Shown here in pieces: positions 56,401-64,000 of a stretch of DNA of 64,000 nucleotides (position 1 is the first letter of the stretch; each line of letters opens with the position of its first letter). The translations under genes and the position numbers were made by a program. The notes under the pieces were generated by a model. That model was not told the DNA's origin and did not search any database. It saw only the letters and a list, made by a program, of their open reading frames with translations. The DNA lies in contig CAMZMU010000081.1 of NCBI GenBank assembly GCA_947311845.1, positions 4,719,473 through 4,783,472 on the forward strand, in the 5' to 3' direction. This DNA is from Poa pratensis (Eukaryota > Streptophyta > Magnoliopsida > Poales > Poaceae).

Positions 56401-58852
56401 TACTGGTAAAGTATCAAGCACACATAAATGTCGAGGTGTGCAACATGTCTCTATCGATAAAATACCTCTTTAAATACATAAATAAAGGTGATGACCAGGC
56501 AACAGCAATGATAGAAAATGATGAGATCAGGAAGTACCTCGAATGCACATATATATCAGGAAACGACGCATGTTGGAGAATATTTCAGTTTGAGATGCAC
56601 TTCCAAGATCCCTGTGTTGAAAGATTGCCTTTCCACCTGCAGAATGAGCAACAAGTCATTTTCTCAGATTCTACAGATTTAACAAAGATTGTACGAAAAG
56701 AAAGAGTAGGAATCACAAAATTTACACAGTGGATGGAGACAAACAAGATGTGTGAAGAAGCCAGAAAACTAACATATGCAGAATTCCCGTCAAAATGGGT
56801 ATGGAATAAGAAACAGACAAAGTGGACCAAGAGGAAGAAAGGAAGATCAGTTGGAAGGATATATTATGCCCATCCAGCAAGTGGTGAAAAATATTACATG
56901 CGAATGCTACTTAACGTTGTCAAAGGATGCACATCTTTTGAAGACATAAGAACTGTCAATGAAGTTGTACACACATCATACAAAGCAGCCTGCGAAGCAC
57001 TAGGATTTCTTGATGACGACAAAGAGTGGCTTGACTGTATCAAAGAGGCATCACATTGGGCGACCGGAAACCAGCTAAGACAGCTGTTCACAACCATCCT
57101 ATGCCACTGCGAAGTTACAAGTCCTAAACTCATGTGGGAATCATGCTGGGAAGTTCTAAGCGAAGACGTGGAGTACAGACAGAGAAAACTATTGAACTAT
57201 CCTACACTTTGCCTAACAGATTCACAGAAGCAACGACACGCGTTGGTAGAAATAGAGAAGCTTATGAGACAAGCTGGAAAGACACTTAATGAATATCCTG
57301 GAATAGATCTTCCAAATTCCTCGGAGATAAAGGAACTTGGAAACAGGCTGCTTAATGAAGAGATGAGTTACAACAAACAAGAGCAGAAGGAAGAGCACTT
57401 GAGGATCTTTGGTAATCTTAACTCTGAACAGCTCAATGCTTTTGATTCAATAATGGAATCAATCGACAAAGATTTGGGGAAACAAATATTTGTGGATGGA
57501 TCTGGTGGGACAGGTAAGACCTACCTATGGAAGGCAATCACAACCAAACTGCGTTCAGAAGGCAAGATAGTACTAGCAGTAGCGTCATGTGGTATCGCAG
57601 CCCTCCTTCTACAGGGAGGTAGAACAGCTCACTCAAGGTTCCACATCCCACTAATCCTTACAGAAGAGTCAACATGTGACATTAAGCAAGGTACACACTT
57701 GGCAGAACTGTTAAATAAGACATCACTGATACTATGGGATGAGGCTCCAATGGCAAACAAGATATGTTTCGAGGCACTAGACAGAACTCTTAGGGACATA
57801 TTAAGGCATAAAAATGAGAACAGCAGTGAGAGACCATTCGGTGGAATGACTGTGGTTCTAGGTGGGGACTTTCGCCAGATACTGCCAGTTATTCCAAAGG
57901 GAAGAAGACACAACATAGTCACTGCATCCATTAAAAGGTCATATCTTTGGAAACACTTCCATATAAAGAAGCTAACAAAGAACATGCGACTAAGTAGCAT
58001 GACAGATGATGAAACTGAGAAACGAAGGGTAGCAGAATTCGCAGAATGGATTCTCAATATTGGCGATGGAAAAAATACATCACCAGAAGGTGAGGAATTA
58101 ATAAAAATCCCAAGTGAAATACTACTGAAAGAAGGAAATGATCCAAAAAAGGTGATTGTGGAAAGCATATATCCAAATTTGAAGGAGAGATATCGCCAAC
58201 GAGAATTCTTGGAAGAAAGAGCAATCTTATGTCCAAGGAACGAAACAGTACGCGAGATAAATGAATATATAATGGATCAATTAGAAGGTGAAGAGAAAAC
58301 TTATCTAAGTTGTGATACAGTATGCAAAGCAACAACCTTAAATGGTGAAACGGATCTACTATATACAACGGAATTTCTAAACAGCTTACCGTTCCCTGGA
58401 ATCCCAAATCACGAGCTAAAACTAAAAGTGGGCCTACCAGTGATGCTCCTACGTAATATCAACCAAAGTGCCGGGTTATGCAATGGTACTGGGATGACGA
58501 TTATTCAACTTGGAAGAAGATTCATCGAGGCACAGATAATAACAGGAACTCATGTTGGAGAAAAAGTCTATATTCCGAGAATAATAATGTCACCAACAGA
58601 ATCAGCATGGCCATTCATAAACGGAGACAATATCCTATTTCGGTGTGCTTTGCTACGACGATCAATAAAAGCCAGGGGCAATCTCTAAAGAAGGTTGGAC
58701 TATATTTACCTAAACAGGTTTTTACACACGGACAACTATATGTAGCATTCTCAAGAGTGACAAGACGGGATGGGCTGCGTGTAATGGTCACTGACGAAGA
58801 TAGCAAAGACAATGATGTTGTCAAGAACATAGTCTACACAGAAATTTTCTAA
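53426..58852 (+). pseudogene. Helitron Rep/helicase, one frameshift
   Basis: Six exons: 53426-53511, 53655-53789, 54207-54335, 54406-54468, 54551-55932 and 56011-58852, about 1545 codons. Short basic N-terminal exons lead into a Cys-rich Helitron-like N-domain (CKCEHCKALFWYEERTKGKG, FGLCCQQGKVDLP). The HUH nuclease is GLPHAHIVIF (H612/H614), with paired tyrosines in KYLFKYINKG (Y750/Y754). The Pif1-family helicase has Walker A GSGGTGKT (residue 1095), Walker B LILWDEAP (D1175/E1176), GGDFRQILPV, and a terminal SQGQSL...YVAFSRV. This protein nicks and unwinds DNA for rolling-circle transposition. A net one-base loss near 58617 shifts the frame at about codon 1468. In that frame a stop follows at 58686-58688, removing the last helicase motifs, while the original frame resumes to TAA 58852. 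Confidence 0.92.
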
Positions 58853-60726
58853 AGGTATGACAAATGGAATCGTTTTACAAACCTTCCAACAACATAATTT
58901 CACCAAAAAAGACTTATCATACTTACCAGTTCTTATGCATTATGTCGCAGGATGGATATGACCTACTACTCTACCGAAAAATAAGTATTGTGCTTCAGGA
59001 TTCTATTATTTTGCATAGTGGCCAGTCAGAATATATTTTTATATTAATTCCTTCAATTTTTCCGCCTTTCAGAAGAAACTTACATATAGAAATTAGTAAT
59101 ATATAAAAGAGTGTACCCATGTGATTTTATACTCTATGCTTTTATTGCTCATAGATAGATATTCATGAACCAAAATCTAAACGATTACATATTTAAATGA
59201 ATCAAAAAATAAACACCAACTCATTTTGTTACATATGTATGAGGGGTAGGGGCGGGGGGGCCTAACACTGCCGATGCCGGTCCCAAGCCCGGAAAAAAGT
59301 GGAGGGGGCATTAAAGAAGACTCGATGAAATTCTGTATTTCCTATTTCATTTACGACTTGCACTTTGCTCTTCTCTGTTATATTACTATATATCCTCTGC
59401 TGCAGATTACTGACTGCAAGCAAATAATGGCTTCAAGTCGAACTGGTACCAATCCAACAACAAAAGGAACACACCAACTATAGATGTCTATGCTTAAAAC
59501 ATAAATGGCGCGCACTTTCGGCTGAACTTTCAGCCAATACCAACTGATAGAGAGTATTTACACCCAAACATGATACAATGGGAAGGTATGTGACCTTACC
59601 ATAAAAAAAAATTGAATACTGCATCTATCCAGTCAAATATAAGACAGGAAAACACTAATATAACAATTTGGTATCTTCATATATCATACCAGCAAAGCTG
59701 CTAGCTGAACAAATAGTTTGACCTGGCATTATAAAATAAAATCAAGCTGAGAGGAAATCGTACCAATTTTTGGTCATGACCTCACAGAGTAAAACCAACA
59801 ACACACATCAGCGCGTTAATCTCCTCCAAGAACAGCTCTCGCAGTCTGCCGGCCGCACGGAACAAAACGCGAAAGGACGCAAGCTGCCTGGGCGCGCCCT
59901 CCGACGAATCGCACTTTCCTCCATAGCAGCACCCAAAACTAAAGGTGTGAGCGAAGGAGAATAGCTAGAGCACCGGCGATTTGGTTTTCAGGGGAGGCGG
60001 CAGCTCACAGATTTAGTGAAGAGGCGTACAAAAGTATCTTCAATGGGGAACGATGAGGAGTGAGAGGACTCGGAGAAAGTATAACGCCTCAACTAGGCAA
60101 AAGGAGTGACAGCTGACCAGTACTAACGCTCACGAAGGTAAGATGACAGGAGAAAGTAACGCACTTTATTTTAATTCTTTAAGCAACTATTTTCAAACAC
60201 GACTCTGCTGGCTATATAGAATATTACATCCTTCATTATAACTGTACATTCTGACGCTTAAATGAACAAATACTAAGCATATATTTGACCTTATAAATCG
60301 ATGGAAACAAGAAGTGCAGAAAAAAAGGTGGATACAGTGTTAGGAACAAATATTATTAACAACTCTAAGTCAAAAAAAAAAATGCTAAGATGAAATTCAT
60401 TTTATAGAAAAATAGAAAAAAATAAGTGCATACTTATTTCATAAATTAGGTACCAAAAAAATATCCTACTATGATTTAGTTGCATACGTAATTGATTTCA
60501 AAAATCAATTAAGAAATGTACAAAAATGTTAACGTCTTGCACGCGCATACTGGATTTTTTGTTTGAATGAGACTAAAACATTACTTCTGTAGGATTCTGA
60601 TTTTACATGTACTATCTATTAAAGTTATTAAGTCAAGATAATTTATATGTCATATAAAACTTAATATTTAATAACTTAAATAATATACCAAAACAATATT
60701 TGTATATTTAAAAAATCAAAGATCTT
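58853..60726 (+). other. Helitron 3' non-coding region
   Basis: No gene is recognised. A GC-richer island at about 59800-60060 stands out from AT-rich flanks and has a 64-codon ORF (59770-59964) without motifs. It could be captured host sequence. The rest is AT-rich. Confidence 0.4.
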
Positions 60727-60757
60727 GCCCGCGCAATCGTGCGGGCCACTGTCCTAG
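60727..60757 (+). terminator. Helitron 3' terminal hairpin and CTAG
   Basis: GCCCGCGC-AATC-GTGCGGGC forms an 8-bp stem (one G-T pair) with a 4-nt loop at 60727-60746. CACTGTC follows, then the terminal CTAG at 60754-60757. This is the Helitron replication-end signal. Confidence 0.92.
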
Positions 60758-63191
60758 TTTATCTTAAAAGGATATAGATGAAATTCCAACACAATCTCAT
60801 CATAGCATCAAAAATGTCCCCAAGGGAAAATGAAAGTTGGGATGCTCCGAGAAAGATAACAAGTATCGCAAGAGGCAAATGATTTTGAAAAGCATCAATA
60901 TTGCATATGTGAGACATAGAGTAGAAAGTGCTAGATTAACATATATGGGATTGATGAATCATTAAAATGATTATATATATTCCCCTTGATATGTAATCAT
61001 CCCGGCTTGCCCGCATTTGCAACAAAGTTGTTTTGCAAGAACCAAATGAATTGCAACAAGAGAAATTCATGCCAAGATACAACCTACACAAGGTTGAAAG
61101 CTAGAGAGTATGCATGAGGTAGATACTTGTTACCGAGATAGCATTGGTGATGTAGAAGATAAGAGTTCACGATCATCCGAGCTTGGCTCCAATAAGCACA
61201 TGGTGATAACACCTTCCTTGTAAATGAGACAAGCTCCAATGCATCTCCGATGTACCTAAAACAAATTCAAGTACAAATGGTACCCAAACTCATTGGGCCC
61301 AAAGTAGTTAGAGCAACTACAATACATAGGACAAACTCCACATAAATATGTGCATATTGATATGAAATTGAATTTCATGCACATCTTAGCCATTTAGGAT
61401 TTGATGGAGTTTATCCTATATATTGGATCAACGAAAGTAAGCATGCCATAAGATATACATAGTAAATATGCATGCACAAGACTTTCAAGAACCAAATGAG
61501 ATACAATTTGGACAAAACACCAATTAAACCAAGAAAGCACACACAAGTGTGACAAGAAAAAAAATGCCCAAATTATATCAAAGACTCAAATCAACACATG
61601 ATTGAAGATACCACTTTGAAAAGATGCCAAATGAAAGTAAGATACCAATTGATGAAAATATCATCAAGGAATAAACCAAACCCTCTACACTTCTCATGAT
61701 GGCACAAAGTACCAAGACGAGAAATGTTTGTCTTCCAAAGAGACACGTCATCGGGATCAAAACCAATTGAAGACAACTAATGTTCAAACATATAGGATTG
61801 CTCCCCCAAGATTTGTGCATTATTTATGATCTTGCATTTGAATACAAAATGCACACAAATGGGATCATCACTCTCCATACATATTATTCAAACACTAGTC
61901 ATGTTCAAGGAAAGCAATACCAATTTAAAGAACGGTGTTCTACTCAAAGTAGGATAGCTTCCCAAGAATAGTGCATTATCAAGAAGTATGACTTTTGAAT
62001 GTCAATGCACAAGAATTGGATCATTGCTTTTCCTAACTCAAGAAAGCATAAAAAAATTTTGAGTAGAGCAACAAGGATCCAAAAGATACAAGGAAGACAA
62101 AGAGAGTTAGATCAAAACAAATCCTTGGCAATAAAAAAGGCAATTCAAAGCAAGAGCCAAAGTGAAGATGGTCAAATTTACCACACATATGAGTATCACT
62201 TGTCAAGGACAAGGAGTATATAGAGATATTTCTCGGTGGTATATAGAATGATATTGAAGACCAATTTCACAACAAATAAGCATATGGCAAAAGATAAGAT
62301 TTAAAGGCCAAAGCTTAAAAGATAGATATTCTTGATAGCTTCAAGTATTCACGCGATCATGCAAAGCCACTACAAAGAGTAGCTTGAAGCAATCGATTTC
62401 CCAAAAGGATATGCGAACATATTTGGGGAAAACCGTACCAAGAATGTCCATCACAAACAAGATCCAAAAGATGATTAAACAAAATCATTTTACCAAAATG
62501 GAACTTGTTTGAGCAACATGCCACATAGGAATAAGATAATAACAAATCAATTCTAGGTGGCAATACCTCACATGTTCACATTTTCTAGGCTTGTAATATG
62601 CACATAGCTTATTACTCCCCCATAATGTGATAATCCATTTATTTTAAAACAAGAGGCAAACAAAACCAACTCGAGAAATTAATGGACATTATAGAATTTG
62701 AATTTCTCATGAGCATGACATACCACATAGAGAATAGATAATATTAATATATCAACACTAAGTGGTATTCCTCATGTATACACAATTTTAGGATTGTGAA
62801 GTGCACGAAGCATATCACTCCCCAAAATAGGATAGTCCATTAATCTCTCAAAAGAGAGCCAACAAGATAAGATATCAAATAAAAGCAATAAGGCTCAACA
62901 CAAGTAAATGGTGTGCAAACCAACATACACATACTTGATTACTCAAGATAAGTAAGTAGAGAGCACAACACATACAAACACTAGCAAGGTACAAAACCTA
63001 ACACATGCAAGGGTGCAAGCAACTTTCAATGTATATATGATTTAAATAAAAGTTACCGCAAGGAGGAACATTGGATATGAGATAGAACAATATAATCCAA
63101 ATGACTTGACTTGAGAAATATAATTGATGAAGATCCCTTAATTCTTCATAATGTAGCCAAGTCTCCAATGCCCTCCAACAACACCTATTGA
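60758..63191 (-). other. Sirevirus-like internal region with hairpin modules
   Basis: Non-coding. Repeated CTCCCC(C)A tracts lie at 61801, 62615-62621 and 62818-62823. A roughly 203-bp degenerate tandem unit is recognisable between 62560 and 62900. Hairpin-capable TTTGTGCATT...AAATGCACACAAA lies at 61813-61860 and a similar GTGCATTA...AATGCAC at 61971-62010. Expected pol sequence is absent. Confidence 0.5.
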
Positions 63192-64000
63192 TCAAGTTTT
63201 AGCTTGTTGGTCCCCAACCAAGTTGGGTCCTAAGAGGTTAGTCACAATAGGTTTGGCAACCCAAATGGTTCTTTTCTTGACACCACTTTGAGTACCAACA
63301 TATTTGGCAAACACATTGCCAACCTTATCCTTCCGAAGAGAATAATCATCATCAATAATAATGGGGTTGGATAAGGTACCATTTGTGCATGAAGAAGCAA
63401 GTGACCCTTCTCACGGCATAGGTAGCAACATCTACTTCCTCCTCTCTTCTTAGTTGGAGTCTTGACTTGAGGAGGGGTAGCTTGATTCTTCTTGGGAAGA
63501 GGCCGTTCTTCAACTTGAGGAACTTGAGTTTGAACTTGAGGCTTCTTCCCTTGTTGCTTCTCACTAAGAGCCTTCTTCTTCAAAGGGCAAGATCTAACAT
63601 GGTGCCCTTCAACTTTGCACTTGAAGCAAACAATCTTGGCCGAATCTTTAACTTGTTCTTGGCCCTTTTCTTCTTGTTGACTTGGACTTGTTCTTGATAT
63701 TGGAGTTGAATCCAAGTCCACTCTTGTCATTGGGGCGTCTTTGAACACTCAACATATTGTCAAGTGTAGAATCCCCAACATGACGCTTTTCCAAGTCTTT
63801 CTTCAAAGAAGTGACTTGGGCCTTGAGCTCATTTAATTCCTCTACATGGTTAGTATCAACAAAAACACTAGAGGAAGTAGAAGCTTCATTGTTAGAGCAA
63901 CAAGGCATGAAAGTAATTCATCACAAGATGTAGCAATATTGTGAGTGGATGAATTACTAGGACTAGCACATGGCAATAAAGCATTTTTAGTCGAAGTTGT
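63192..64000 (-). pseudogene. Broken Copia Gag with zinc knuckles, partial
   Basis: Minus strand, entering from the right edge. Readable pieces in different frames are a coiled-coil-like ELNELKAQVTSLKKDLEKRH, the CCHC knuckle CFKCKVEGHHVRSC, a Lys/Pro/Gln-rich linker, a second knuckle CCYLCREKGHL and a tail ending GPNLVGDQQAKT with a stop at 63192-63194. Frame changes near 63909, near 63665 and after the second knuckle show at least three indels. Gag would form the particle and bind RNA; this copy cannot. The order knuckle-linker-tail then stop, with no protease after it, matches a gag-only derivative. The N-terminus is outside the window. Confidence 0.7.

Larger units (their letters stand above)
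46580..60757 (+). mobile_element. Near-complete Helitron
   Basis: The element is about 14.2 kb. The 5' end TCTATTATATATTAAAAG and the 3' end CTAG, preceded by an 8-bp-stem hairpin 11 nt inside, are standard for plant Helitrons. There are no terminal inverted repeats or target duplication. It carries the two genes typical of plant autonomous Helitrons, an RPA70-like protein and Rep/helicase, both on the plus strand. The flanks are the Sirevirus-like element. The exact 5' base is uncertain by one: starting at the preceding T would give the canonical A|T host site. Rep/helicase has one frameshift, so the copy is probably just inactive. Confidence 0.9.
43546..64000 (-). mobile_element. Sirevirus-like Copia element, gag-only, truncated by window
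   Basis: This is a minus-strand LTR element whose 3' LTR is 43546-45742. Its internal region runs right past the window edge and is interrupted by the Helitron at 46580-60757. A polypurine tract directly precedes the LTR in the minus sense, and further GGGGGAG-type tracts recur upstream. A broken gag lies at 63192-64000. No protease, integrase or RT motif is visible in the roughly 3.3 kb between gag and the LTR, so pol is missing and the element is a non-autonomous derivative. Lineage is inferred from the multiple polypurine tracts, the LTR palindromes and the gag style. Confidence 0.65.

Noticed and set aside
61800..62900. CRISPR-like array from recurring short repeats
   Set aside because: The repeats are degenerate, unevenly spaced and part of an LTR element in plant nuclear DNA.

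Overview
The window reads as nuclear DNA of a grass, most likely a Triticeae/Pooideae species (wheat, Aegilops, barley or rye group). The reasons are two plant genes with GT-AG introns, several Stowaway elements with CTCCCTCCGT ends, a cereal-type SINE, long Sirevirus-like LTRs with ATCTCCCCCATTTTGG next to them, and elements nested inside one another. There is no bacterial-style gene organisation and no CRISPR array.

Layout. 1-16 kb is gene-free and transposon-rich. It holds a 4.2-kb TG...CA element (1155-5396, TSD ATAGG) that carries a hAT-type MITE, a TTA-flanked TIR transposon (8876-10532) with one intronless ORF, a decayed relative (about 12.24-13.41 kb) and two Stowaway elements. 16021-20927 is a complete, recent Copia retrotransposon with near-identical 138-bp LTRs. 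20984-21986 is a poly(A) retroposon with long target duplications. 23421-24357 is a mariner-type TIR element carrying a 98-codon ORF.

The only clear host genes form a minus-strand pair: a histone H2A.Z gene (25927-27688) and a GDP-mannose 3,5-epimerase gene (28707-32055, leader exon to about 33.0 kb). The first encodes a chromatin protein; the second belongs to the L-galactose route to ascorbate and cell-wall sugars. A SINE sits between the H2A.Z TATA box and its start codon, so it probably lies in the transcribed leader.

36-46 kb is a pile-up of fragments: an RNase H1 N-terminal-like remnant, a 2.6-kb coding-poor LTR element (36682-39258), a Myb/SANT-like remnant, a solo LTR (39861-41487) nested in a Sirevirus-like LTR, then a second Sirevirus-like LTR in the opposite direction. 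That second LTR ends a minus-strand element running past the right edge of the window, with a broken gag at 63.2-64.0 kb and no pol. A 14-kb Helitron (about 46580-60757) is inserted in it. The Helitron carries an 18-exon RPA70-like gene and a six-exon Rep/helicase gene that is intact apart from one frameshift near its end.

The most unusual signals are the modular phase-0 exon tail of the Helitron RPA-like protein, the 272-bp repeat upstream of both Helitron genes, the AAGCG-rich hAT MITE, the two small-ORF TIR elements and the SINE in the H2A.Z leader. All names come from reading motifs by eye; no database search was possible.
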